Source: Isoalcanivorax pacificus W11-5 (lineage in GTDB: Bacteria > Pseudomonadota > Gammaproteobacteria > Pseudomonadales > Alcanivoracaceae). From it: a stretch of 64,000 nucleotides of DNA. The first letter of the stretch is position 1, and each line of letters begins with the position of its first letter. The notes beneath the pieces are model-generated. The model did not search any database. It was not told where the DNA came from and worked only from the letters and a program-made list of their open reading frames with translations. Made by a program: the position numbers and the translations under genes. The DNA is taken from positions 1,364,001-1,428,000 of the forward strand of contig NZ_CP004387.1 of assembly GCF_000299335.2 (NCBI RefSeq). The letters are read 5' to 3'. Shown in pieces: positions 8,837-17,292 of the stretch.

Positions 8837-11678
8837 CCCCTTGCTGACACAGATAAGCTATGACGGTGATGACTGGGTTTACAGTTACGCTTCGGGCGAT
8901 TTTGGGGACGCAGGAAGGACGCGGTATCTTTCGCAGGTCACGGACCCAGAGGGGCTTTCCTGGACTTATGATTATTGGCCCTATAATGGGGCTGGAACTT
9001 CTGGAGCGGGGTCTTTGCGCAGCGTGACAAACCCCCACGGGGGAGTGCATGAGTTTACCTACGGATTGCAACAATTCAATGCCGATGTTCTGGATACAAC
9101 CTGGAACATCGTGGTGAACCAGTATCAGCGCCGTAATGGGACGGTGCCAGTCTCATCCGAGACATACACATACGCGCAAACAGCCTCTTCACCTGTCAGT
9201 GACACTACTACCGTGACGAGTGATGACGGGGTGACGCTGTATCGGCATTTTGGGATATCGGGTGGTCAGAGTGGGGCGGTCTGGAAGATCGGTTTGCTGG
9301 ATTCGGTGGAGTATACCCCCGTGAGTGGTGTGCCTTCTACCGAGCGATACTATTGGGAAGGTCAACAGGTCTCGCAGGAAACATACAAGCGCAACAGGGG
9401 GACGGGACTCTATATTCATTTTGACGATAGATATCGGATACCGTACCTGACGGAAAAACAGATAGAACGTGAATCCAGAACTTATATTACTCAGTATAGT
9501 GATTTCCTGGCGCAGGGGTGGCATCCCGCTCCGCAGCTTTATCAGACGATTACCAGGACCGGGCCATCTGGTACCCGGGAAGAGGGAGTCAGATTCTTCT
9601 ATGACTTGGATAAATGGATAGTAGGTATTATCCGCCAATGGAATTACGGGCAGAAGATTGCCTTCCTATACAACATGGATGCCAACGGGAATGTTATAGA
9701 AGCCTTTGAGGATGGCCGCTGGGCATACTATGCCAGAACACCTGAAGGGGAAATTTCTTCCGAACAGATAGGAAATAACGCACCCTTTAATTATTCAAAT
9801 TATGAATATGGCAAGGCCGGAGATATCAGCTTCCCGGATGGTGGCTTTATAGAAAGAGAAATGGATTCCTACGGCAGAGTAATCAGTGAGGAAAATGCAA
9901 ATGGAATCACTTCATGGTCCTATGATGTCATAGGACGCCTGGAAGGAATATTTCCGGCGGCTTCGGCACCAATAGCGCTTTCCTGGTCGGCCAATTCTGT
10001 CGAAATAACCCGGCAAGGATACGAAAATACCAAGCATTTTGACGGTTTTGGCCGCGTATACCAGGAGCAGATATCCGGAACCGGCTCTCCATCCATTAGC
10101 ATCGCCAGGTCATACGACCATGAAGACAGAGTCACGGAGGAGTCGGTCAATGGCTCTGAATTTGGATATATCTACGATGGGTACAGCCGCCTGCTCAGGA
10201 TAGAGCACGATGATGGTGACAAATTATTTTCATACGGGCCGGGTAGCAAGACGGTAGAGGACGAGATGGGAAACCTGGCCATATATTCCTATGCCACCTA
10301 TAGCAGTCCGGATGAGGGGGAGCTGGAGAGCATCCAGGTGGATGACCTTGATGAAATTGTGATTGAACGAAACTCCGCCGGGGAAGTCGTGCGAGTATCG
10401 CAGGCCGATATCCAGAGATTGTATGCCTATTACAACTATAACCAGTTGGCCAGTATCCATGATCCGGAGACGGGTGAGGTGGTTTACGGGTACGACACGG
10501 CTGGAAACATATCGGTAGAGTTTTTTACCCCGGATCTGGGTGGGCAATCCGGATTGAATATCCAGTACCAGTACGATGCCATGAACAGAAAGACCGGAAT
10601 GTATGCCACTGCCTATATCCAGGAGCCTCTGGACGATCTTCAGGATACTATTGTGCGCAACCGGTGGAGTGAAGATTACACCTATGACACAGTGGGCAAT
10701 ATGCTGATGTCTGAGCGAAACCGTAATGAAGAGATATATGAATACATTCCATCCCTCGAGGGATACTACCTGACGGATATTGTTGATCATCCCGTAACCT
10801 GGCAAATGTCGTACGATGCGGAAGGACGGCTTCTTTCCGAAAGCCTCCATGTCGATGCCAACCAGTTTGCACTGGCCTACGCGTATTCGCCGGATGGCCA
10901 TCTATCCAGCACCACCTATCCATCTGGCGAAGTGGTTCTGCACAATCCCAATTCGTATGGCTGGCCACTCTCGGCGGGAAGTTATGCGACGGTCTCTGGT
11001 TATCATGTGAATGGTATGCCTTCCACCTTGCAATTTGGTAATGGTGATATCTATTCCTCCAGCGTGGACGGCTATCATCGTCTGGCAGGATTCCGTGTCG
11101 ATGCCGGTAGCACAGTATTGATGAACCATACGCTGGCCTACAATCCGGCGGGTAATTTGATTTCATCGGCTGATCTGAACAACCCATCCGACACAGTTTC
11201 TCTCAGTTACGATAGCGCCAACCAGCTTGTCTCGGCGTCAGGGTTTTGGGGGGCAAAAACCATTGATTATGACGGGCTGGGCAATGTTCTCTCGGTGAAT
11301 AACGGGGCGAGCTCCACCCTGTATCAGTACGATATTGACAATAGACTTACGGCAGTCTCCGGTGCGGTAACGAGAAACTATAGCTACCCCGATTATTACT
11401 TCGGCGCAGTGGGTAGTAATGGTGTCCACGATTTGAAGCGGGATATCAATAATCAGCTCTATAAATATCAGCCTGCCGGTTTCTACAGTGGCTGGACCAT
11501 CATGGAATATGACGCCCGGGGCAGAGTGGCCAAGACCTTCACCGACAGTGGCGGCCTGGAATACTCGATGTATGGCGCCAACGGTAAATTGATGTTCCAG
11601 TGGGATGGGCAGGACGATTACAAGGAATATATCTACTTGGGTCAACGCCTTGTTGCGGAAAGAGCGGTCGCTCAATAA
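8837..11678 (+). pseudogene. RHS/YD-repeat protein, central and C-terminal fragment
   Basis: About 947 codons continuing the gene broken at 7554. It contains many YD-type repeats (for example YDVIGRLEG, YDGYSRLLRI, YDTAGNISVE, YDTVGNMLMS, YDAEGRLLSE, YDSANQLVSA, YDGLGNVLSV, YDARGRVAKT) that build the RHS cocoon, and ends with EYIYLGQRLVAERAVAQ and a stop. In most RHS proteins that segment continues straight into YIHTDHLGSP. Here the chain ends, and the continuation is a separate downstream gene. The frame is open from 8808 inside the IS, but that ATG belongs to the element's right end and is not the native start. Base composition is visibly AT-richer than flanking genes. Confidence 0.88.
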
Positions 11679-11726
11679 AACTGGGCTGAAGCCCGGTCTG
11701 GATGGTCCGGGAAGGAGAAAACGACC

Positions 11727-12614
11727 ATGTTGATGAAGCATTCACTACGGACAATGCTGTGGATAGTGCTGCTGGGGCTGACGCAGCTTGCCCTGTCACA
11801 GACCGTCACGGTGACCTATATCCATACGGATCACCTCGGTTCCCCGGTAATGGGGCGTACCCAGGCGGGTGCGACGAGCTTTGAGGCACGCTACGAACCG
11901 TTTGGTGCCCGGCAGAGTGTGTCGGGTAGCGCAGGTGATATTGGTTATACAGGCCATTATGAAGACCAGGCGCTTGGTCTGATCAATGCGGGGGCCCGGT
12001 GGTACGACCAGGAAGTGGGCCGTATGTTGTCGCCGGATGCGGTCAGGTTCACAGATCGGGTGCCCCTGAGCTTCAACCGGTATGCGTATGGACTGAACAA
12101 TCCCTACCGGTATATCGACCCGGATGGCAACTGGGTATTGCCAGTTCTGGCTGTGGCGGGTATCGGCGCGCTTCTGACGTTCAGTGAGTATGCCAACGCG
12201 CCGGCTGTGGGTGAGGAGCCGGTGACACGCTCTAACCTGGAGCGGGTCGGGGTATTGGCGATTGCGCCGGTGGCCAGAGGGGGCACGGTTATTGCCTCTG
12301 CTTCGGCGCGTGGGGTTACAAAGGGCGTAGATGACCTTTTCAAGGCGGGACGTACTCCAAAAGCAAGTGAGCTTAAAAAGTTTGCTGAGCAACAGGGATG
12401 GAAGCCTTCGCAGACTGCAAATGGCCCACTGAAGTATGTTGACGAAAATGGCATCAACAGACTGACAATAAAACAAGGTAGTTCTCGCGCACCAGGTAGT
12501 GCAAATCCGCATGTGGAGCTGCGTAATGCATCAGGGCAGCGAATTGATCCTGCTGGCAATCCAGTGACTCGAAGAAGTCCTGGAAATCACACTACAATTG
12601 ATTTCGATTTGTAG
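11727..12614 (+). CDS. Secreted RHS core protein with C-terminal toxin domain
   Basis: A 295-residue protein. It has a Sec signal peptide (about 1-24, ending LALSQ), then the RHS-associated core: YIHTDHLGSP (31-40), YEPFGARQ, GYTGHYEDQALGLINAGARWYDQEVGRMLSPD, and the closing NPYRYIDPDGN with the DPDG self-cleavage-type motif at 131-134. A hydrophobic stretch (136-152) and a linker lead to a variable C-terminus (about 200-295) with GWKPSQ, GPLKYVDENG, PHVELRN and RRSPGNH. This is the position of polymorphic toxins; I cannot assign its class, though small basic nucleases look like this. GGAAGGAG lies 9 nt before ATG. An immunity-type gene follows 9 bp later. Confidence 0.85.
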   Translation: MLMKHSLRTMLWIVLLGLTQLALSQTVTVTYIHTDHLGSPVMGRTQAGATSFEARYEPFGARQSVSGSAGDIGYTGHYEDQALGLINAGARWYDQEVGRMLSPDAVRFTDRVPLSFNRYAYGLNNPYRYIDPDGNWVLPVLAVAGIGALLTFSEYANAPAVGEEPVTRSNLERVGVLAIAPVARGGTVIASASARGVTKGVDDLFKAGRTPKASELKKFAEQQGWKPSQTANGPLKYVDENGINRLTIKQGSSRAPGSANPHVELRNASGQRIDPAGNPVTRRSPGNHTTIDFDL

Positions 12615-12623
12615 GGGTGTGAA

Positions 12624-12995
12624 ATGAGCCAATATTTCGAGTGGGATAATTTCAAAAATGTTTACCTGGAGGATGGCTTCGTTATTGGAATTGAAGAGTC
12701 TGAGAATCAAGTGTCATTCACTGTTGAGATGGTGCTGACCGAAGATCATCCGATGTATTCGCTGCCACATAAAGGCGAACAGTATTGCTACAAAAAGGGA
12801 AAAATTATTTTTCAAGAGTTGAAAGATGTTAAATGGCTAAACAGAAATATGCGACCTTTTACCGATGCCGATGATGATGAAGATTATGGAAATATCGATT
12901 CCTTTCAACTGTCTTCAGAAGGATATCATCTGTCAGGGGACTGGGGTGAGGTGATAATTAATTCGCCCCCTCCTAAAGTAGAGTGGTTAACATGA
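12624..12995 (+). CDS. Putative immunity protein for the adjacent RHS toxin
   Basis: A 123-residue acidic protein without signal peptide or membrane helix, so cytosolic. It starts 9 bp after the toxin gene and is AT-rich in base composition. It has a very acidic stretch (TDADDDEDYGNID, about residues 78-90) and opens YFEWDNFKNVYLEDG. No named family recognised. Position, size, acidity and composition are those of an RHS immunity protein, so neutralisation of the C-terminal toxin by direct binding is the likely role. Its stop overlaps a small downstream ORF (ATGA). Confidence 0.65.
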   Translation: MSQYFEWDNFKNVYLEDGFVIGIEESENQVSFTVEMVLTEDHPMYSLPHKGEQYCYKKGKIIFQELKDVKWLNRNMRPFTDADDDEDYGNIDSFQLSSEGYHLSGDWGEVIINSPPPKVEWLT

Positions 12996-13132
12996 GCATT
13001 CTGGTTCGTTTTCTTTGCTTGTTCTTTCTGACTTTCATGGCAAGTCACTTATGGGGGCGCCGGTGGCCAGAGGGGGCATGGCCTGATTCAGGAGAATCCG
13101 CGCAATCTCATTCCAACGCAAGCCACGGCTGA
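12992..13132 (+). CDS. Small single-helix membrane peptide ORF overlapping the immunity gene
   Basis: A 46-codon frame whose ATG overlaps the immunity stop. Residues 1-20 are strongly hydrophobic (ILVRFLCLFFLTFMASHLW), and the rest reads, in another frame, through the ParB-like toxin remnant. It is probably the surviving start of a lost gene fused by recombination at the 22-bp repeat (13057-13078). A similar mini-ORF follows the second immunity gene. Whether it is translated is unknown. Confidence 0.35.
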   Translation: MSILVRFLCLFFLTFMASHLWGRRWPEGAWPDSGESAQSHSNASHG

Positions 13133-13317
13133 GATGTCAGGGCCTCAGGTTAAACGACCAAAAAAATATGAAGCAGAATGGGGTCAATCAAAGCGAACCA
13201 GTCGATGCATGGCGAAACTCGAATACTGGAAGGCTTGAAATTCAGGATGGGCATCGCCGCACAGAGGCAGCCAAAAAAGCTGGCCTAGATAAAATTCCAT
13301 TGAAGATGTGGGGGTAG
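13057..13317 (+). pseudogene. Orphan ParB-like nuclease toxin remnant of the RHS locus
   Basis: Translation gives IQENPRNLIPTQATAEMSG then VKRPK in one frame, and KQNGVNQSEPVDAWRNSNTG then EIQDGHRRTEAAKKAGLDKI up to the stop at 13315 in another. Together they form a ParB/sulfiredoxin-like domain (DGHRR core), a known polymorphic-toxin class. Two homopolymer differences separate the frames: a G-run at 13072-13076 and the A-run ending at 13166. They compensate each other, because the part upstream of the first and downstream of the second share a frame. The 5' end is the PVARGG linker shared with the intact toxin gene. It has no core or signal peptide, so it is an orphan cassette that could be reactivated by recombination. 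Confidence 0.7.
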
Positions 13318-13321
13318 CGTG

Positions 13322-13666
13322 ATGAAGGGAAGATATCAGGCTGCTTTCATTGTTCCTATCGGAGCTAGAAAAATTTTGAATGATGACGGTTGGGAGTTTG
13401 ATGGCCCAGCTAGAATTTCCGCAGATATAAAGAACTATCTTATTCAGTCACTAGGACTTAGCTTTTTGGAAAGCTATCTTGGTATTGAAAGCTACGTCGA
13501 TGGCGACATAAAGATGTCGGTAATTTTTGACGATCAGAACGAAATCGGGAACATCCACTTTCAACTTTATGGAAATTCCTTGGTGACTCTTTCAGCGGTG
13601 TGCCAAAGCAGTAGGATATCCTCTGAAGCTGAGATATTTATTCCTCGTCAGGGGCAAGGGGCATGA
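13322..13666 (+). CDS. Putative orphan immunity protein (for the ParB-like toxin remnant)
   Basis: A 114-residue cytosolic protein starting 4 bp after the toxin remnant stop (an in-frame GTG at 13319 is the alternative start), with GGGGG upstream. It opens KGRYQAAFIVPIGARKIL and includes NDDGWEFDGPARIS and FLESYLGIESYVDGD. I recognise no family. Its position directly behind a displaced toxin cassette is that of orphan immunity genes, which protect against kin that still carry the functional toxin. The intact frame, against a frameshifted toxin, fits selection for immunity alone. Confidence 0.6.
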   Translation: MKGRYQAAFIVPIGARKILNDDGWEFDGPARISADIKNYLIQSLGLSFLESYLGIESYVDGDIKMSVIFDDQNEIGNIHFQLYGNSLVTLSAVCQSSRISSEAEIFIPRQGQGA

Positions 13667-13824
13667 TGGTGTGCTTCCTGTGTATTTTCCTGCTGATTAT
13701 TTTTGAAATTCTTTCGTGGGGATTGGTTTCTACATATCAGTACGGCGGAGGCTCGCAGGAGGGCTACAAGGAATATATCTACCTGGGCCACCGCCTTGTT
13801 GCGAAAAGAGCCGTCACTCAATAA
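13666..13824 (+). CDS. Small hydrophobic ORF fused to the RHS tail segment
   Basis: A 52-codon frame whose ATG overlaps the immunity stop (TGA 13664-13666). Residues 1-18 form a hydrophobic helix (VCFLCIFLLIIFEILSWG). From about residue 34 it becomes GYKEYIYLGHRLVAKRAVTQ, a copy of the end of the large RHS fragment at 11678. It is either a chimeric remnant or a small membrane peptide. It is the second case in this island of a hydrophobic mini-ORF overlapping an immunity gene. Confidence 0.3.
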   Translation: MVCFLCIFLLIIFEILSWGLVSTYQYGGGSQEGYKEYIYLGHRLVAKRAVTQ

Positions 13825-14269
13825 AGCCGGGGTGGAACCCGGTCTAGTCCGGGAAGGAGAGAACGACCGCGTTGATGAAGCATTCACTACGGACAATGCT
13901 GTGGATAGTGCTGCTGGGGCCGACGCAACTTGCCCTGTCGCAGACCGTCGCGGTGACCTATATCCATACGGATCACCTCGGCTCCCCGGTAATGGGGCGT
14001 ACCCAGGCGGGTGCGACGAGCTTCGAGGCACGCTACGAACCGTTTGGTGCCAGGCAGAGGTGTCGGGGAGCGCAGGCGGTATTGGTTATACGGGCCATTA
14101 TGAAGACCAGGCGCTTGGTCTGATCAATGCGGGGGGCCGGTGGTACGACCAGGAAGTGGGCCGTATGTTGTCGCCAGACGCGGTCAGGTTCACAGATCGG
14201 GCCCCCCTGAGCTTCAACGCTGGCCACTACCCATCGCCGAGCACTTGCTGGCGCCGTTTGCAGTTCTAG
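13765..14269 (+). pseudogene. Degenerate duplicate of the RHS core gene
   Basis: 13765-14218 is a copy of 11619-12077 (about 454 versus 459 bp, mostly identical). It includes the end of the large RHS chain, its stop, the spacer with GGAAGGAG, the signal peptide MKHSLRTMLWIVLLG and YIHTDHLGSP. A one-base deletion near 14057 (GTGTG reduced to GTG after GGCAGAG) shifts the frame, and homology stops at LSFN, before NPYRYIDPDG and any toxin. The unrelated tail closes at 14269. It shows that the split-core organisation predates the duplication. Confidence 0.88.
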
Positions 14270-14546
14270 GAAGACTGGGCGCCTGGCTAAATGCCGGATG
14301 GGCGTTACTGAGGAGATGGATCGCAAGTCTCTCCTGAACTGGCAGGAAGTGTTTTCTGATGGCAGTTTCGCTCCGTGCGGTGAGAAAGGTGAATTTGCGG
14401 TGAAAATCGCTTTAGGAAAGAAGGCCGTTTTAAATCTGAAACCTAAGCTTTTTCTATATTGCCCGTTTTGGAATATGTATATAGCTGGCTGTCCAGCAGT
14501 GCCCGCACGGCCTGTATCAAAAAATCCGTATGGATTGGCCGATGAA
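14270..14546 (+). other. Right edge of the RHS island, no supported gene
   Basis: 277 bp between the broken core copy and recQ. One frame (from ATG 14298) is open through here and on into the recQ 3' end, but it has no recognisable domain and overlaps recQ antisense, so I do not call it. The AT-rich composition ends at about the recQ stop, suggesting the island boundary. Confidence 0.4.
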
Positions 14547-16352
14547 CTATCCGTATTCAAATTCCCGAATCACTTCCAAAAACGCATCCCCAAACCGCTC
14601 CAGCTTGGTTTCACCCACTCCGGTCACGCTCAAAAGCTCGTTCTCTTTTAACGGCCGCCGCTCTACCATTTCTGTCAACGTTCGATCATTAAAAATCACG
14701 TATGGTGGCACGCCGTGTTCATCGGCCAACGTTTTGCGCAGTTTGCGCAGGGCTTCCCACAATGGCCGGTCTTCTTCCGGCAGTGCAGGCTGATGCCGTT
14801 TGCTGCGGCTGCGCTCGGCCGCTTCTTTTACGTCCTCGCGCAGATGTACGGCTTCTTCGCCACGCAGAATCGGGCGGCAGGCTTCGGTGAGGTGCAGGGC
14901 GCCGTAACCGTCCACATCCACCCGCAGCAGGCCGCGCGCCACCAGCTGGCGGAAGACGCTGCGCCAGCCGGCGGTGGGGAGGTCGCTGCCGATGCCGTAG
15001 GTGCTCAGATGTTGATGGCCGAACTGGCGCACTTTTTCGTTATCGCTGCCGCGCAGCACGTCGATCAGGTGATTGACGCCGAAGCGCTGGCCGGTTCGGT
15101 ATACGCACGATAATGCCTTGCGCACGGCGTCGCTGGCATCCCAGGTGCGGGCCGGGTGCAGGCAGGCATCGCAGTTGCCGCATTGTGCGTCACTGGCTTC
15201 GCCGAAGTAGGTCAGCAGGGCGTGTCGTCGACAACTGACGATCTCGCACAGACCGAGCATGGCGTCGAGTTTCTGCCGTTCGCTGCGCTTGTGGTCTTCG
15301 GAGCCGGCGGAGCCTTCGAGCATCTGCCGCAGTTTGATGACATCTTCCACGCCGTACACCAGCCAGGCGGTGGCAGGCTCGCCGTCACGGCCGGCGCGGC
15401 CGGTTTCCTGGTAGTAGCCTTCGATGCTTTTCGGCAGGTCCAGGTGAGCCACAAAGCGCACGTCGGGTTTGTCGATGCCCATGCCGAACGCGATGGTGGC
15501 GACCATGATGACGCCGTCTTCGCGCAGGAATCGTTGCTGGTGATCGCGGCGCTGTGCCGCCGGCAGGCCGGCATGATAGGGCAGCGCGTTGAAGCCCTGC
15601 TGCTGCAGCCATTCGGCGGTGGTGTCCACCTTGTTGCGCGACAGGCAATAGACGATGCCGGCATCGCCCGGATGTTCGGCGCGCAGAAAGCGCAGCAGTT
15701 GCTGGCGGGCATTGCTTTTCTGGGTGATGCGGTACTGGATGTTCGGCCGGTCGAAACTGCTGACGAAGTGTGCGGCATCGGTGAGTTGCAGGCGCCGGGC
15801 GATTTCCTCGCGGGTGCGCATGTCCGCAGTGGCAGTGAGGGCAATGCGCGGCACGTCGGGAAACTGTTCGTGCAACAGGCCAAGTTGCAGGTATTCGCTG
15901 CGGAAATCGTGGCCCCATTGCGACACGCAGTGGGCTTCGTCGATGGCGAACAGGGCCAGCGGAATCTGCTTCAGCAGCGACAGCGTGCGCTGCTGGGTCA
16001 GCCGTTCGGGGGCGATGTAGAGCAGGTCGAGTTGCCCGTGCAGCAGCGCCTGCTCGGTGGCGATGATGTCCTCGCGGCCCAGCGAGGAATTGAGAAAGCC
16101 GGCGCGTACGCCCAGTTCGTGCAGGGCATCCACCTGGTCCTGCATCAGCGCGATCAGCGGTGAGATCACCACGCCGGTGCCGCTGTGCAGCAGGGCGGGA
16201 ATCTGGTAGCAGAGGGATTTGCCGCCGCCAGTGGGCATCAGTACCAGGGCGTCGTTGCCGTGCCAGAGGGTCTCGATGATTGCCTGCTGGTGGCCACGGA
16301 AGCTGTGGTAGCCGAAAACGCGTTCCAGGATGGTCAGGGGTGTCTCAGTCAT
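14547..16352 (-). CDS. recQ: ATP-dependent DNA helicase RecQ
   Basis: A 601-residue 3'-5' helicase acting in recombination and repair of stalled forks. Walker A TGGGKS is at 41-46 and DEAH at 138-141. The second RecA-like lobe has the [12 protein letters not shown] and [11 protein letters not shown] / [10 protein letters not shown] motifs. The RQC zinc site uses [12 protein letters not shown] and CGNCDAC, a winged helix follows, and a C-terminal HRDC domain (residues about 520-601) is present. The full-length domain set is intact. It abuts the RHS island on its 3' side. Confidence 0.97.
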   Translation of the reverse strand: MTETPLTILERVFGYHSFRGHQQAIIETLWHGNDALVLMPTGGGKSLCYQIPALLHSGTGVVISPLIALMQDQVDALHELGVRAGFLNSSLGREDIIATEQALLHGQLDLLYIAPERLTQQRTLSLLKQIPLALFAIDEAHCVSQWGHDFRSEYLQLGLLHEQFPDVPRIALTATADMRTREEIARRLQLTDAAHFVSSFDRPNIQYRITQKSNARQQLLRFLRAEHPGDAGIVYCLSRNKVDTTAEWLQQQGFNALPYHAGLPAAQRRDHQQRFLREDGVIMVATIAFGMGIDKPDVRFVAHLDLPKSIEGYYQETGRAGRDGEPATAWLVYGVEDVIKLRQMLEGSAGSEDHKRSERQKLDAMLGLCEIVSCRRHALLTYFGEASDAQCGNCDACLHPARTWDASDAVRKALSCVYRTGQRFGVNHLIDVLRGSDNEKVRQFGHQHLSTYGIGSDLPTAGWRSVFRQLVARGLLRVDVDGYGALHLTEACRPILRGEEAVHLREDVKEAAERSRSKRHQPALPEEDRPLWEALRKLRKTLADEHGVPPYVIFNDRTLTEMVERRPLKENELLSVTGVGETKLERFGDAFLEVIREFEYG

Positions 16353-16439
16353 GGCGTCGCAGTATACAGACTGGCCGGTGGCTCTGCTGTGCGATTTGTC
16401 CCCGGCAGGATGTCAGTGATTGCCGATGGTGGTTGTCGG

Positions 16440-16805
16440 TCAGGGCTCAGCGACATAGCGGGCCTGTCCACTTGGATGCAGGTATTGCTCCAGGGCGCGG
16501 CGCACCAGTTCGTTCAGGGAAATCTCCTCGCGGGTGGCGGCCTGTACGGCGCTCAGGTGCAGCGCATGACCCACGCGCACATTGAAAGTGCCTTTGCAGG
16601 GTTGCTCCGGGTGCACACCCCGGGCTTCGCAATCGGCCAGATAATCGTCCACGGCGGCACGGAAGGCGGCTTCGGTTTCCGGCACAGTGCGGCCCTCAAA
16701 GTTCACCAGTGGCTGGATATACAGCAGGCGGCCGTACAGGCAGCCGTCTTCCGGGCTGGCTTCGATGGAGCCGTAATAGTCACGGTATTTCACGATGGCG
16801 GTCAT
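16440..16805 (-). CDS. hicB: HicB-type antitoxin
   Basis: A 121-residue antitoxin. Its N-terminal HicB partial RNase-H-like domain (YRDYYGSIEASPEDGCLYGR through FRAAVDDYLADC) binds and masks HicA. Its C-terminal ribbon-helix-helix (GTFNVRVGHALHLSAVQAATREEISLNELVRRALEQYL in two parts) binds DNA for autoregulation. The start overlaps the hicA stop (ATGA), with toxin first as usual for hicAB. Confidence 0.9.
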   Translation of the reverse strand: MTAIVKYRDYYGSIEASPEDGCLYGRLLYIQPLVNFEGRTVPETEAAFRAAVDDYLADCEARGVHPEQPCKGTFNVRVGHALHLSAVQAATREEISLNELVRRALEQYLHPSGQARYVAEP

Positions 16806-17053
16806 CAGATCAGTTCTCCGGCTGTGAGCGCGGCCAGGATCTGCCGGCGCGCATACAGTTTCAGCTCATTGCCCGGGTGGGGCCGGTGCAGGCAGATCAG
16901 GGCAGCGGGATTGCCGTTGCAGAACCTGACGCGCGAACCGCGGCCTTCGGTGCGCTGGTAGCCCAGGCGTCCGAGCAGGGTGTCCAGATCCCGCCAGGTG
17001 AAGCTGCGGCGTGTGTCGCGCAGCCGGGCCAGCAGGAGGTCGTGGCGTGTCAT
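16805..17053 (-). CDS. hicA: HicA-type mRNA interferase toxin
   Basis: An 82-residue double-stranded-RNA-binding-like toxin that blocks translation by cutting mRNA. It has FTWRDLDTLLGRLGY, then GSRVRF at 39-44, and LHRPHPGNELK near 55-65. The classic catalytic His of the GSH motif is replaced by Arg41. This belongs to the GSRV subfamily, in which the HRPHP histidines are conserved, so loss of activity should not be assumed. First gene of the hicAB operon, 44 bp downstream of a perfect 7-bp inverted repeat. Confidence 0.85.
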   Translation of the reverse strand: MTRHDLLLARLRDTRRSFTWRDLDTLLGRLGYQRTEGRGSRVRFCNGNPAALICLHRPHPGNELKLYARRQILAALTAGELI

Positions 17054-17096
17054 AGGACGTCACTCCGGGTGGATGCTAAGGGGCAGGAGAGAGTAT

Positions 17097-17116
17097 TGCA
17101 ACTGATTTTAGTTGCA
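17097..17116 (-). promoter_or_regulatory. Candidate HicB operator in the hicAB promoter
   Basis: TGCAACT (17097-17103) and AGTTGCA (17110-17116) form a perfect inverted repeat with a six-base AT loop, 44-63 bp upstream of hicA. Ribbon-helix-helix HicB proteins repress through such palindromes. Inference from position and symmetry. Confidence 0.5.
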
Positions 17117-17260
17117 TGATTCTGTCCTGCGGGTCATACGTCGACCTTAGCCGCCGGGCGATACGGGGGATGTGCGATATTCGCCACGGTGTGCGTCAGC
17201 GCGTGACGCTGCGTGGTGCGAGCTTTTGGCGGGTAGTGGGGCAGGGGAGTGAGGGGTAAT

Positions 17261-17282
17261 GGCCCCCTGCGGCGAGGGGGCC
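17261..17282 (-). terminator. Hairpin downstream of the FMO gene
   Basis: GGCCCCCT and AGGGGGCC (17261-17268, 17275-17282) form an 8-bp stem 10 bp after the monooxygenase stop. No good U-tract follows in the transcript direction, so it is a weak intrinsic terminator at best. Confidence 0.4.
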
Positions 17283-17292
17283 ACTGAATACG

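Noticed and set aside
6791-14269. RHS locus as a type VI secretion effector
   Set aside because: No VgrG, PAAR, chaperone or T6SS gene is visible and both RHS pieces have Sec signal peptides.
14298-14651. ORF at the right edge of the RHS island
   Set aside because: No domain, and its last third overlaps recQ antisense; likely chance.
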